Notes: generated from the sequence alone by a model not told the origin. A stretch of DNA of 64,000 nucleotides from Bacteroidales bacterium UBA3844 (GCA_002392915.1 DGHQ01000048.1:271-64270), one strand, 5' to 3'; shown: positions 33,821 through 43,982, counted from the stretch's first letter. Made by a program: numbers and translations.

Positions 33821-34570
33821 ATGAGCGGCTTAGTTATTATACCGACATACAATGAAAAAGAAAACGTGGAAAACATCTGCAGGGCGGTTTTTGAATTGCC
33901 TGAGGGTTTTCATGTATTGATCATTGACGACGGTTCGCCAGACGGCACAGCAGACATTGTCAAGAGGATGATGCAGGATGAATTTTCCGACCGTCTGTTT
34001 ATTGTAGAAAGACCAGGAAAATTAGGTCTGGGTACAGCGTATCTGACTGGTTTCAAGTGGGCAATCGAAAGAAAATACGATTTCATTTTTGAGATGGATG
34101 CAGACTTTTCCCATAACCCGTTGGATTTGAGAAAGCTGTATGCGGCATGCAACGAGGGAGGTGCGGACGTTGCGATCGGATCTCGTTATGTGACGGGGGT
34201 GAATGTTGTGAATTGGCCGATCGGACGAGTTTTGATGTCGTATTTTGCATCTAAATATGTAAGAATAGTCACAGGAATGAACATCCACGACACCACTGCG
34301 GGATTCAAATGCTACCGTCGTGAAGTATTGGAAACAATTGGTTTGGATACAATCAAACTTAAAGGCTATGGTTTCCAGATTGAGATGAAATACACTGCTT
34401 ACAAATGTGGATTCACCATCAAGGAAGTTCCTATCATTTTCATCAACCGTGTATTGGGAGTGTCGAAGATGTCAGGTGGCATTTTTGGAGAGGCATTGTT
34501 TGGTGTGATGGGATTACGTCTGAGAAGCTTGTTCAAGAAATATCCGCAGAAACAAAATAAATCGAATTAG
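33821..34570 (+). CDS. Polyprenol-phosphate mannosyltransferase-like GT2
   Basis: A 249-residue family 2 glycosyltransferase related to dolichyl-phosphate mannose synthase. Motifs: VIIPTYNEKENVENICRAVF at the start, LIIDDGSPDGTADI (nucleotide-binding Asp pair), EMDADFSHNP (catalytic DxD-like DAD), GSRYVTGVNVVNWPIGR, and TTAGFKCYRREVL. It predicts transfer of a sugar to a polyprenol phosphate at the inner membrane, feeding glycan or lipoprotein glycosylation. It lacks the C-terminal membrane segments of larger homologues. It is the first gene of a probable operon with dihydroorotase (26-nt gap), a typical Bacteroidales pairing. Confidence 0.88.
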   Translation: MSGLVIIPTYNEKENVENICRAVFELPEGFHVLIIDDGSPDGTADIVKRMMQDEFSDRLFIVERPGKLGLGTAYLTGFKWAIERKYDFIFEMDADFSHNPLDLRKLYAACNEGGADVAIGSRYVTGVNVVNWPIGRVLMSYFASKYVRIVTGMNIHDTTAGFKCYRREVLETIGLDTIKLKGYGFQIEMKYTAYKCGFTIKEVPIIFINRVLGVSKMSGGIFGEALFGVMGLRLRSLFKKYPQKQNKSN

Positions 34571-34596
34571 AAATTAGGAAAAACTATTTAAAATAT

Positions 34597-35946
34597 ATGA
34601 GTACAATATTGATCAAGGATGCCAAAATAATTAACGACGGCACCTCATATAAAGGATCTTTATTAATCGAGGGAGAGAAGATTTCCAAAATTTTTAGAGA
34701 CAATATTCCAGACAGTGTGCTGAAGAATGCTACTGTCATCGATGCCGATGGCAAATGGGTTTTGCCTGGAGTGATTGACACTCATGTTCATTTCCGTGAG
34801 CCAGGTCTTACAGAAAAAGGTGATTTTGAGAGTGAGAGCCGTGCAGCTGTAGCTGGAGGTGTCACTACTGTGTTTGATATGCCAAACACAAATCCTCAGA
34901 CTACAACATCCGCATTGGTTGAGCAGAAGGCTGAGATCGCAAGCAAGAAGTGTTTGACCAATTATGGTTTCTACATCGGAGCAACAAACGATAATGTAGA
35001 TGAAATAAAGAATATCGACCCTAAGTCGGTGGCTGGAGTCAAGATTTTCATGGGTATCAGCACAGGTGGAATGTTGGTCAACTCAAAGCAGAGCCTAGAG
35101 GACATTTTCGCATCAGCCAAGGTTCCTGTTGTGACTCACAATGAGGATGAGGCTATGATCAAGGCAAATACAGAGGCTATCAAGGCAAAATATCCAGAGG
35201 GTCAGGTGCCTATTTCGGAGCATATGTTCATCCGTTCGTCCGACGCTTGCTACAAGTGCACTTCATTTGTCATCGACCTTGCAAAGAAGCATGGCACTCA
35301 GCTTCATGTCCTTCACTTGTCTACAAAGAAGGAAATAGCTTTGTTTGAGCGTAATGTTGATATAGAAAACAAGAAGATCACAGCTGAGGTTTGTCCTAAC
35401 TACCTATGGTTTGATGAGACAGACTACGACCGTTTGGGAGCAAAGATCAAATGTAATCCTGCAATCAAGAAGGAGAAGAGCCGTGAGAGTCTGCTTAAGG
35501 GACTTGAGCAGGGAAGCATCGACACAGTAGCGTCTGACCACTCCCCTCACCTATTGAGCCAGAAGCAGGGCGACGCTTTGACAGCCGCTTCCGGTATTCC
35601 AAGCATCCAACACACACTTCCAATGATGCTGCAGCTTGCAAAGAAGGGTAATTTCACCCGTGAGCAGGTTGTGGAGAAGATGTGCCATAATCCGGCTAAG
35701 ATTTTCAAGGTTGAGAAGCGTGGTTTCATCAGAAAGGGATACTATGCCGACCTTGTGATTGTTTCTCCGGATGATCCGTACACAATCGAAGAGAAAGATT
35801 TGCTTTACAAGTGTGGTTGGTCGCCAATGGTCGGCGAACAGCTTCAGTATAAGGTGACTCAGACATTTGTCAATGGTAATCTTGTTTATGACGAGGGTAA
35901 AATCAATGACGAGAAGAAGGGTCAGAGAGTAAGCTTTGATAGATAA
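34597..35946 (+). CDS. pyrC: Dihydroorotase
   Basis: Closes carbamoyl-aspartate to dihydroorotate, the third step of UMP synthesis. It is 449 residues, amidohydrolase fold of the class I type. The metal-binding D61-T-H63-V-H65 lies in GVIDTHVHFREPGLTEKGDF, with AAVAGGVTTVFDMPNTNPQT after it. Further ligands are VVTHNEDEAM, LHVLHLSTKKE and the catalytic Asp in ASDHSPH. VAGVKIFMG is where a carboxylated Lys is expected. It is downstream of the GT2 gene and upstream of a small conserved gene. pyrB and pyrI are at the far end of this window. Confidence 0.95.
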   Translation: MSTILIKDAKIINDGTSYKGSLLIEGEKISKIFRDNIPDSVLKNATVIDADGKWVLPGVIDTHVHFREPGLTEKGDFESESRAAVAGGVTTVFDMPNTNPQTTTSALVEQKAEIASKKCLTNYGFYIGATNDNVDEIKNIDPKSVAGVKIFMGISTGGMLVNSKQSLEDIFASAKVPVVTHNEDEAMIKANTEAIKAKYPEGQVPISEHMFIRSSDACYKCTSFVIDLAKKHGTQLHVLHLSTKKEIALFERNVDIENKKITAEVCPNYLWFDETDYDRLGAKIKCNPAIKKEKSRESLLKGLEQGSIDTVASDHSPHLLSQKQGDALTAASGIPSIQHTLPMMLQLAKKGNFTREQVVEKMCHNPAKIFKVEKRGFIRKGYYADLVIVSPDDPYTIEEKDLLYKCGWSPMVGEQLQYKVTQTFVNGNLVYDEGKINDEKKGQRVSFDR

Positions 35947-35997
35947 TCCGTAATTCATAATTAAGAATTTTGAATTCCCATAAAATTTCAACGCTAG

Positions 35998-36249
35998 ATG
36001 AAAAAGAGATTAACGTATACCGAATTCAGAATGTTGCGCGACAATCTCCCTCATGGAGCAATCGACATCATCGCGAATCGTTTGGGAATTACCGCAGACG
36101 AAGTGAGGTTCTACTTTCATGCGTCTGCAGAAGACGGTGTGCCTACAATCTCTGGCGTTCATCACGAAGAAGGCCCCGACGGAGGCTTTGTCGAGCTGGA
36201 CGATTTGAAAATCCTCGATGCTGCGTTGGAATTGATTAATAAGCATTAA
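35998..36249 (+). CDS. Small conserved protein, possible DNA-binding
   Basis: An 83-residue protein, MKKRLTYTEFRMLRDNLPHG and on, with an HTH-like segment AIDIIANRLGITADEVRFYF. The C-terminal half is acidic (HHEEGPDGGFVELDDLKILD). It follows pyrC by 51 nt and has a terminator after it. A small regulator is conceivable, but no family is certain. The overlapping ORF in another frame (35970-36239) is rejected. Confidence 0.65.
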   Translation: MKKRLTYTEFRMLRDNLPHGAIDIIANRLGITADEVRFYFHASAEDGVPTISGVHHEEGPDGGFVELDDLKILDAALELINKH

Positions 36250-36253
36250 AAAT

Positions 36254-36296
36254 TCCCCTTATAGGCGTATTCCCGTCTGTAAGGGGATTATTTAAA
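36254..36296 (+). terminator. Terminator after the pyrC operon
   Basis: TCCCCTTA (36254-36261) pairs with TAAGGGGA (36280-36287), with additional AGGCGTATTCCCGTCT pairing inside, followed by TTATTT. Confidence 0.75.
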
Positions 36297-36420
36297 TATG
36301 ATTTAGTTGTCGTAAAACGAGGTTTGTTAAGTGCGTAATGCCTTTCTCCACTCCACTGCAGTATGTTTGAAATGATATTCAGCAGTATCGATGGACAACA
36401 CCTAAATTATTAGAAAAATA

Positions 36421-39400
36421 GTGTCATTCAGAAAAATCTTTACACTGATTCTTTCTTTATTTCTTTTGCAGGCTAATGCCGAAGTTATGCACACCGAAAG
36501 GTTTTCGGAGCACAACAGCGGTCTGCCTTCTATGGCTACTGGTGTGGCAAAAGGTGATGATGGATTTGTGTGGGTGTCGACACTTGATGGAATTTGCAGG
36601 TATGATGGCTATCAATTCAAAACCTACCGCGCTAATCCGTCGGACTACAACACATCTATCAGTAATCAGTTTACAAAGATTTTATGCCTTGACAACACTA
36701 CGTTTGCCTTGCTCAACAATAATGGCCAGGCTTTTTTGTTTTCTGCCAAAGATAAAAGTTTCAGACTTTATCCGTCTCCTGAACGTATCAACGCATCTGA
36801 TTTTTTCTATGTCACTGATATTTCACTTGATGCGGATAAAAACCTCTATCTTGTTTCCCCAAACAAAATATTGAAGATTCCGTATGGGCAGGTGGATGAA
36901 GAAGACGCTGTGAATCCCAAACTGCTCAACATCAATAGCTTTTATGCCGCTGATACTGTGGGAGTTAGCTGGAATATTGAAGGTGGTGCTTTAATAAAGA
37001 AAGTGGAGGGAAACCCCTCTTTCATACGCAAGAATATCACAACTGTTGATTCTTATTCTACATTCAATGACGTTGTGTGCACTGCCACAGATTCGGAAGG
37101 CAACATCTGGATCGCATTACAGAGCTCGGAAGTCGCAATAATGTCGCCGAATGACAATATCCGTTTTTTGTCGGAGAATGGCACGACAGAAGCCTTCCAC
37201 ACTCAGTTTGACAAGATCAACACAATTGAAATCAGCCGACATGGAGGTGTGTGGCTTGGTGGCGACAATGGAGTCTACAGGGTGACAAAAGACGGCGACA
37301 GATACAAAACGACTAAATATGAGAAGAAAAACTGTATTGTCACGGATATACTCGAGGATTCACGCAAGAATATATGGGTGGCGACTGAGAGAAAAGGTCT
37401 GATGCTGCTTGTGGAATCCGCAAGGGATAGCTTCATCACAATGGAGAATGAATGGAAATATTCCTACCCTCCCACTCTATTCAAGATAAATTGTCTGTTT
37501 GAAGACTATCAGGGAGTCGTATGGTTGGGCTCTCCAGATGGTATCACTTTGCTGGACAATCAGTTTAACAAACCAAGCGATATCAAATTCTTCTTCTATA
37601 ATTCAGAAACAACAAATCTTCAGTATTCATATATTACTGATATTAAGGAAGATGACGAGCATAAAATTTGGATTTCCACTTTTGGCGGAGGTATATATTA
37701 TTGTGGAAGCGACAGAATGCTCGGTGTGCCTCTGGAATTGCAAAAACTGGATCTGATAAAAGAGCCGTTGGATTCTGAGATCGTGTTGGCTCTCTTCCCT
37801 ACCAAGAATTCAAGAATATGTGTTTTGACTCAGAAATCATTTGTTGTGATAAACAGCAAGAACGACAAAACACAGTATTTTAACTTCGGCAACGGAGCCG
37901 TACTGCGTAGCAATTCGATCAAGCGTCATACGAAAGACATGGTGACAATTGCGTCGAATTCAGGCTTTTATATAGTCAACACATCCGAATTGAACCAGAT
38001 TGAATACGACCCGTCCATCATTTTGTCGGAGTTCAGATTTCTGAAGAGCTCTGAGGATGCAGATGAGAATATGGATGATATTAATACAGTCAGCAATGTA
38101 GAGCTGAAGCACGACAATAAAGATTTCTCTATCCGTTTTGCCAGCACTGACTACCGTTCCGGCACACAAGTACGTTACGCCTACCGTCTGTATCCATTCA
38201 GTGACAAATGGACTTATACGAACGAGCCAGTAGCGTCTTACACTAATATTCCCTACGGCGATTATAAATTGACTATCAGATGCACCAACAGTGATGGCAA
38301 TTGGAGTCGAAACGAAAGGACATTGAATATCACCGTCTTACCATCCAATTGGGAGACTCCTTGGGCTTATCTCCTATATTTTCTGATGCTATGTGCGGTT
38401 GTCGCAGGAATTATGTTCGCTTATTCACGTTACTATCGTCTGCGTACTAAAATCGCGCTCGACGCTGAATTGAGCGAGGAGAAGATGAGATTCTTCACAG
38501 ATATTTCTCATGAGATACGCACTCCATTGACGCTGATCTCCGCTCCGATTGAGAAATTGAGTTCAAGCCCGACACTTACGGATGACGAGCAAAAACTGGT
38601 TGGTGTGATGAGGAAGAATACTCAGCGAATGACGAAGATGATTGACCAATTGCTTGATTTCAGCAAATTCTCATCCCATCATATTGAGCTTAATCTTAAT
38701 AAGTTTAAGATTTCAGACATTTTTGAGAGTCTTTCGAAGATATTCCAGACAAAGTCGCAAGAAAAAAATATAACCCTATCTTTTGCGAATAATGTTGGTG
38801 ATGCTCCTGTTGTCGCTGATTATGATAAGTTGGAGACGGTGATGATCAACCTTGTGTCGAATGCGATGAAGTTCACACCTGTCGACGGAAATATCATCGT
38901 CGGAGCGGCATCAGACGGATCAAATCTTGTTTTGACAGTCACAGACAACGGCTGTGGAATTGATAAAAAAGAGTTGTCGTCGATCTTCAACAGATTCATG
39001 ACAAACAGCCATAATATGGAGCTCGGCAAAGGCATCGGACTGTCGATTGTAAAGGAGATTGTCGACAAACATGGTGGAAAAATCACCGTCGACAGCGAGA
39101 AAGGAAAGGGCTCGAAATTCACAGTGACTATTCCGATGAGCAATGCGTCGTATGTGGAGAAAGATGTTTACGACGAGACTTCCACACAAACTGTAAGCAC
39201 CCATTCGCATAGTAGTTACACAATTCTTATCAATGAGGATAATGCGGAGTTGCGACGCTTCATAGTCGATACTTTGTCTGCAGACTACACTGTGATCGAG
39301 GCGGAAGATGGCAGAATTGGAGTTGAGAAGACGAAGGAATTTTTGCCTGATCTGGTGATAACGGATATCATGATGCCGCATATGGATGGCCGGGAGTATT

Positions 39401-39987
39401 GCGCCGAAGTCAAAGGTTTTGCCGACACTTCACATATACCTGTGGTGATGCTGACAGCTAAGACAGATATGCAGAGCAAACTTGATCTGTTGAAAACCGG
39501 AGCGACGGATTATATTACCAAGCCGTTCAGCATGGCATATCTGAAAGCAAGGATAGCCAACATCATTTCCGAAAGAGAGATGCTCCAGCGATTCTATCAG
39601 AAATCATTGATCGAGGCCGACAAGGATATCGTGGTGGAGAAGAAAGACGCGGATTCGCCAGACATGCGTGAGGCGAGCTCCATAATCGACGCCATTACCG
39701 AGATCATTCCGGATTTCGATGCGACGGTGGATACTCTTGCCGACAAGTTGAAAATCTCACGCACTGCCCTATCCGCCAAGTGCAAGACATATTTCAGTCT
39801 GACTCCAAATGAAGTGATCCGTGATGTCAGACTACGCAAAGCCGTGGAATTGATGAAGACCACAGATATGAATATCCAGCAGATTTCCATTGAGATTGGT
39901 ATTTCCGACCAAAGATATTTCTCACGAGTGTTTAAGGCGAAATATGGAGTGACTCCGAGTGAGTATAGGGAAAATGCGAAATTATAA
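36421..39987 (+). CDS. Hybrid two-component system sensor/regulator (HTCS)
   Basis: A 1188-residue single protein that senses a glycan fragment in the periplasm and regulates a polysaccharide locus. A GTG start gives a signal peptide (1-20, ends QANA). A long beta-propeller of Reg_prop repeats (DGFVWVSTLDGICRYDGYQF, NIWIALQSS, KNIWVATERKG, GVVWLGSPDGI) is followed by a Y_Y_Y domain and one membrane helix (about 640-665). The kinase core has His697 in TDISHEIRTP, MINLVSNAMKFTP and GKGIGLSIVKEIV. The receiver holds Asp982 in VITDIMMP. A C-terminal AraC HTH follows (IQQISIEIGISDQRYFSRVF). No SusC/D or hydrolase genes are adjacent, so it is an orphan in this window. Confidence 0.95.
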   Translation: MSFRKIFTLILSLFLLQANAEVMHTERFSEHNSGLPSMATGVAKGDDGFVWVSTLDGICRYDGYQFKTYRANPSDYNTSISNQFTKILCLDNTTFALLNNNGQAFLFSAKDKSFRLYPSPERINASDFFYVTDISLDADKNLYLVSPNKILKIPYGQVDEEDAVNPKLLNINSFYAADTVGVSWNIEGGALIKKVEGNPSFIRKNITTVDSYSTFNDVVCTATDSEGNIWIALQSSEVAIMSPNDNIRFLSENGTTEAFHTQFDKINTIEISRHGGVWLGGDNGVYRVTKDGDRYKTTKYEKKNCIVTDILEDSRKNIWVATERKGLMLLVESARDSFITMENEWKYSYPPTLFKINCLFEDYQGVVWLGSPDGITLLDNQFNKPSDIKFFFYNSETTNLQYSYITDIKEDDEHKIWISTFGGGIYYCGSDRMLGVPLELQKLDLIKEPLDSEIVLALFPTKNSRICVLTQKSFVVINSKNDKTQYFNFGNGAVLRSNSIKRHTKDMVTIASNSGFYIVNTSELNQIEYDPSIILSEFRFLKSSEDADENMDDINTVSNVELKHDNKDFSIRFASTDYRSGTQVRYAYRLYPFSDKWTYTNEPVASYTNIPYGDYKLTIRCTNSDGNWSRNERTLNITVLPSNWETPWAYLLYFLMLCAVVAGIMFAYSRYYRLRTKIALDAELSEEKMRFFTDISHEIRTPLTLISAPIEKLSSSPTLTDDEQKLVGVMRKNTQRMTKMIDQLLDFSKFSSHHIELNLNKFKISDIFESLSKIFQTKSQEKNITLSFANNVGDAPVVADYDKLETVMINLVSNAMKFTPVDGNIIVGAASDGSNLVLTVTDNGCGIDKKELSSIFNRFMTNSHNMELGKGIGLSIVKEIVDKHGGKITVDSEKGKGSKFTVTIPMSNASYVEKDVYDETSTQTVSTHSHSSYTILINEDNAELRRFIVDTLSADYTVIEAEDGRIGVEKTKEFLPDLVITDIMMPHMDGREYCAEVKGFADTSHIPVVMLTAKTDMQSKLDLLKTGATDYITKPFSMAYLKARIANIISEREMLQRFYQKSLIEADKDIVVEKKDADSPDMREASSIIDAITEIIPDFDATVDTLADKLKISRTALSAKCKTYFSLTPNEVIRDVRLRKAVELMKTTDMNIQQISIEIGISDQRYFSRVFKAKYGVTPSEYRENAKL

Positions 39988-40124
39988 ATGCGAAATGCAA
40001 AATGGTTTATGGTTTAAAGGTTAAAGCCAATAACCAACAGCCAATAGCTAATCGCCAAATTTCTTTCGTTTCTCGCCAAATTTCAATAATTTTACACAAA
40101 ATAAACCCGACAGACTTTTAATAT

Positions 40125-42449
40125 ATGGATAGTTCCCACAGCCAAATTGTTTCGCTCATCTGGAATATCGCAGATGATGTTTTACGTGATGTTTTCCTTC
40201 GTGGTCAATATCGTGATGTAATTCTACCGATGGTGGTGCTTCGCAGGCTTGATGCTCTGCTAGAACCTACCAAAGCTGAGGTAGAGGATGAGATTAAGGA
40301 GAACGGTGGCTTGGAGGATTTGGATGAGGGCATCCTTACCGATATCACTGGTCTGACTTATTTCAACACAAGCAAGTGGACATTGAACCGTCTGAAATCC
40401 CAGGCTACGGACAATAATGATCTTCTTTACAACAATTTTGTGGAGTATCTGAATGGCTATAGCGAGAATGTCCGTGATGTGCTGAAAAACTTTGAATACT
40501 ACAGCAAGGCTCGTAAGCTTGCTGACAACGACCGTCTTCTCTCGATGATCGAGCGTATCACCGATCCTCGTATCAACCTTACAGACAAGGTCGCTACTGA
40601 TCCTGATGGTCTGCTCCTCCCTGCCCTTTCAAATATTGGCATGGGCACCGTCTTTGAGGAACTGCTTCGTAAATTTAACGAGGAAAACAACGAGGAGGCT
40701 GGTGAACACTTCACTCCACGTGATGCCATTTCCCTGCTCGCTCATCTTATTTTCGAGCCAGTGAAGGATAATCTTCCTAAGATCATCTCTCTGTATGACC
40801 CTGCTTGCGGTTCGGGTGGTATGCTCACCGAAGGACGTGAGTATCTGCTTGGAATTGGAGTGAAAAACTCTGCCATCCAATTATCAGGAACGGAGATAAA
40901 CCCTGAAACATACGCTATCTGCAAGTCCGACCTTATCATCAAGGGCGTGGATCCGAGCGGAATGCATCTTGGCAACACTATCACAGAGGATTCATTCGCC
41001 GACAAGTCGTTCGGCTATATGCTGACCAATCCTCCTTACGGAAAATCGTGGAAAACAGACAAAGAGAAAATTTATCACGACAAGGCTCTGCTCGACAGCC
41101 GATTCGAACTTCCTCTGACTAATTTTGCTGGCGACGAGGAGATTCTCGACTGTACTCCACGTACATCCGACGGTCAGCTACTATTTATTTTGGAGGAGGT
41201 CGACAAGATGAAACCTCTTGATCTTCAGCCTCAGGGCTCCCGTGTCGCTTCCATCCATAACGGATCGTCTCTTTTCACCGGAGATGCAGGAAGTGGTGAG
41301 AGCAATATCCGTCGCTATTTGATTGAGAATGATTTGGTGGATGCGATCATCCAATTGCCTAACAATATCTTTTATAATACAGGCATCTCCACATACGTCT
41401 GGATTCTGACTAATAAAAAGGCTGAGAACCGTAAGGGCAAAGTGCAGCTTATTGATGCTTCTCAGGCTTTTGAAAAACTGCGTAAGAACCAGGGTTCTAG
41501 AAACTGCACTATCGCCGACAGTTTCCGTGACGCGATTCTGAAGGTGTATATGGACTTCGTGGAGCAGGAATCTACTGAAGAGACAAAGATAGGTTCTAAG
41601 ATTTTTGACGGTGATGATTTCCGTTACTACAATGTCACGATCGAGCGACCATTGCGTCTGAAAAGCCAGTTTAATGCCCTTAAAATCGACGAGATGCTTT
41701 TTGATAGTTCCGACGTCGAGTTCTCCAAATATCTGTTCCAGACCTATGGGGAAAAAGTGTTCGGCGATTTGGCAGATGAGATTCCGTCGATCAAGGAATA
41801 TCTCAACGAGAATGAGATAAAGATGACGGATAAGAAGCTCGCCACCCACGTCGACCCGAGGAAATGGAAAGAGAGAAACGATCTTCAGCTTGTGGCTAAA
41901 TCACTTATGCATGCCATCGGCACCGAAGTCTACATGAATTTCAATAAGTTTTCCGACTTGATTGTGGAGAAAGCCAAGAGTCTGGATATCAAGGTGTCAG
42001 CTTCTGTACTTAATTCAATAGCAAAGGTGATGTCTGAAACAGACCCTAATGCAGAGCCAGTAGTGAAGAAGATACACAAAGCCAACAGCAAGGATATAGA
42101 GAAATTGGAGACTGTGTATGGAATCACGGATGACAGACTTGCTGATTATGGATATGCGACGGGAGCGAAAGGCACATACGTAGAATATGAGACCGATTCT
42201 GATTTGCGAGACAGTGAGAAGATACCGGTGAAAGAAGACATTTACGAATATTTCCAGAGAGAGGTCAGACCATACGTGGCAGATGCCTGGATCAACCTGC
42301 CACCTACAAAGATTGGCTGTGAGATCAGCTTCAACAAGTATTTCTACAAGCCTGCCCCACTTCGTTCGTTAGCTGAGAATGAAGCGGATATTCTTGCTCT
42401 CGACGAGCAGAGCCAGGGATTCATCAAGTCGTTATTTAATTTGAAGTGA
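40125..42449 (+). CDS. hsdM: Type I restriction-modification DNA methyltransferase, HsdM
   Basis: The N6-adenine methylating subunit of a type I R-M enzyme. It is 774 residues, longer than the usual ~500 because of a C-terminal extension. The helical N-terminal domain (SLIWNIADDVLRDVF, YRDVILPMVVLRRLDALLE) is followed by the SAM motif DPACGSGGMLTEG and the catalytic N302-P-P-Y in MLTNPPYGKSW. The end (WINLPPTKIGCEISFNKYFY) is typical of the long HsdM type. It opens a six-gene operon with the AlbA_2 gene one base after its stop. Confidence 0.95.
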   Translation: MDSSHSQIVSLIWNIADDVLRDVFLRGQYRDVILPMVVLRRLDALLEPTKAEVEDEIKENGGLEDLDEGILTDITGLTYFNTSKWTLNRLKSQATDNNDLLYNNFVEYLNGYSENVRDVLKNFEYYSKARKLADNDRLLSMIERITDPRINLTDKVATDPDGLLLPALSNIGMGTVFEELLRKFNEENNEEAGEHFTPRDAISLLAHLIFEPVKDNLPKIISLYDPACGSGGMLTEGREYLLGIGVKNSAIQLSGTEINPETYAICKSDLIIKGVDPSGMHLGNTITEDSFADKSFGYMLTNPPYGKSWKTDKEKIYHDKALLDSRFELPLTNFAGDEEILDCTPRTSDGQLLFILEEVDKMKPLDLQPQGSRVASIHNGSSLFTGDAGSGESNIRRYLIENDLVDAIIQLPNNIFYNTGISTYVWILTNKKAENRKGKVQLIDASQAFEKLRKNQGSRNCTIADSFRDAILKVYMDFVEQESTEETKIGSKIFDGDDFRYYNVTIERPLRLKSQFNALKIDEMLFDSSDVEFSKYLFQTYGEKVFGDLADEIPSIKEYLNENEIKMTDKKLATHVDPRKWKERNDLQLVAKSLMHAIGTEVYMNFNKFSDLIVEKAKSLDIKVSASVLNSIAKVMSETDPNAEPVVKKIHKANSKDIEKLETVYGITDDRLADYGYATGAKGTYVEYETDSDLRDSEKIPVKEDIYEYFQREVRPYVADAWINLPPTKIGCEISFNKYFYKPAPLRSLAENEADILALDEQSQGFIKSLFNLK

Positions 42450-42450
42450 T

Positions 42451-43935
42451 ATGACAAGTGAGGATTTGCAAGATATAATACTTTGTGGTGAAACAACCAC
42501 TGTGCAATTCAAGCAGAATTTTACTACACAAAAGAAAATCGCTGATGAAATGGTGGCTTTTGCCAACTCACGAGGTGGAATGATTATTTTTGGCGTAGAA
42601 GATAAAACTGGGAATCTTTATGGGTTGACGTACGACGAACTGCAGACAATTTCACGCGAATTAGGAAATACTGCTAACGAACAAATCCGTCCGACCATCT
42701 ATATAGAGACCGAAGTGGTGAAGATTGAAGAAAAGCATTTTTTGGTTTGTCATGTAAAAGAGGGAAATAATAAACCATACAAAAACCTAACGGGTGAGAT
42801 TTGGGTAAAACAAGGCGCAGACAAGCGAAGAGTGACAGAGAATAGCGAAATACTGTCTCTTTTTCAGCAATCTCAAAAGTATAATCCAGACCAAGAAGGA
42901 ATTCCAGACAGTTCTGTGAATGATATCGACACATTAGCGTTAGACAGATTTTTTGAACGGACCTATCAAAAAAGAATCAATGATTTTACAGATACTCCAG
43001 AAACACTACTTCGCAATATTCACATTACCGACAGCAAAGGGCAACTTACCACTGCTGGTGCGTTGTTTTTTGCACAAAATCCGCAGCAATTCCGTCCTGT
43101 GGATGTGATAAAAGCAGTATGGTTTGTAGGGAACAGCCCATTGACTACGGAATACCATTCGTCTAAGGATATTGAGGGCACAATGCCAGAAATGTTTGAA
43201 CAGGCAATGATGTGGTTGAAATCATGTCTGCAAAGTAAACAAGACGGACAGTCTGTCAATTCCATTGGAAAATTGGAAATTCCAGAAATAGTGTTGGAAG
43301 AGACGCTCCAAAATGCATTGGTGCATAGGGATTTGCTAAAACCTGCAGCTATTCGTTTGCTTGTGTTTGACAATCGAATAGAAATTATAAATCCCGGAAG
43401 TTTAGCGGGCGGACTGACTATTGAAGAGATAAAATTAGGCAATAGTTTTGCCAGAAATCCACTGCTTGCCAATTTTTGTAGCAAGACCATGACATACCGA
43501 GGACTTGGATTCGGAGTGCCAAGATCATTAAAAGAGGATGTCCGTGTTGAGTTTGAGAATGATGCGTCTGGCAACCAATTCACAGCAAGGATTTGGAGAA
43601 TAGAGAAAAATGTCGTAACAAATACAAAAGGAGACAAATACGATGTCGCAAAAGATACAATAGATAAACTTACTGAAAGACAGAGAAATATATATAACAG
43701 GATTGTCGAAACAGGAAAGGTTGAAATCATAAAAGACAATGGAAGTGTCGCAACAAATGTCGTAAGAAATGTCGTAAGAAATTATATCGAGAATGCCAGG
43801 ACTCTTTCTGTTTACCTAGATGTGAATGAGAGGACAGTCCAACGTGATCTTGCCGCTATGCAGGCTCAGGGCATAATTAGTCATAATGGGCCTACGAAAG
43901 CAGGATATTGGGAGATTAAATTATCACATCGTTAG
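42451..43935 (+). CDS. AlbA_2/Schlafen-like ATP-binding protein with HTH
   Basis: A 494-residue protein of the 'RecG-related helicase-like' type found in R-M operons. The N-terminal AlbA_2 domain reads TVQFKQNFTTQKKIADEMVA, FANSRGGMIIFGVED, and GEIWVKQGADKRRVT. The middle part is an HATPase_c_4-like fold (EETLQNALVHRDLLKPAAIR, DNRIEIINPGSLAGGL). The C-terminus is a winged helix (LDVNERTVQRDLAAMQAQGI). It may regulate the operon or act in defence; neither is proven. It is coupled to hsdM (1-nt gap). A microrepeat encoding NVVRNVVRN lies before the HTH. Confidence 0.85.
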   Translation: MTSEDLQDIILCGETTTVQFKQNFTTQKKIADEMVAFANSRGGMIIFGVEDKTGNLYGLTYDELQTISRELGNTANEQIRPTIYIETEVVKIEEKHFLVCHVKEGNNKPYKNLTGEIWVKQGADKRRVTENSEILSLFQQSQKYNPDQEGIPDSSVNDIDTLALDRFFERTYQKRINDFTDTPETLLRNIHITDSKGQLTTAGALFFAQNPQQFRPVDVIKAVWFVGNSPLTTEYHSSKDIEGTMPEMFEQAMMWLKSCLQSKQDGQSVNSIGKLEIPEIVLEETLQNALVHRDLLKPAAIRLLVFDNRIEIINPGSLAGGLTIEEIKLGNSFARNPLLANFCSKTMTYRGLGFGVPRSLKEDVRVEFENDASGNQFTARIWRIEKNVVTNTKGDKYDVAKDTIDKLTERQRNIYNRIVETGKVEIIKDNGSVATNVVRNVVRNYIENARTLSVYLDVNERTVQRDLAAMQAQGIISHNGPTKAGYWEIKLSHR

Positions 43936-43982
43936 GAGTAAAAGTTTCTACGCAGTGTAAAATGCTAAATTGAAATAAAGTA

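Noticed and set aside
35970..36239. 89-aa Arg-rich frame overlapping the small gene after pyrC
   Set aside because: Highly basic out-of-frame product; the frame at 35998 gives a normal conserved-type protein.
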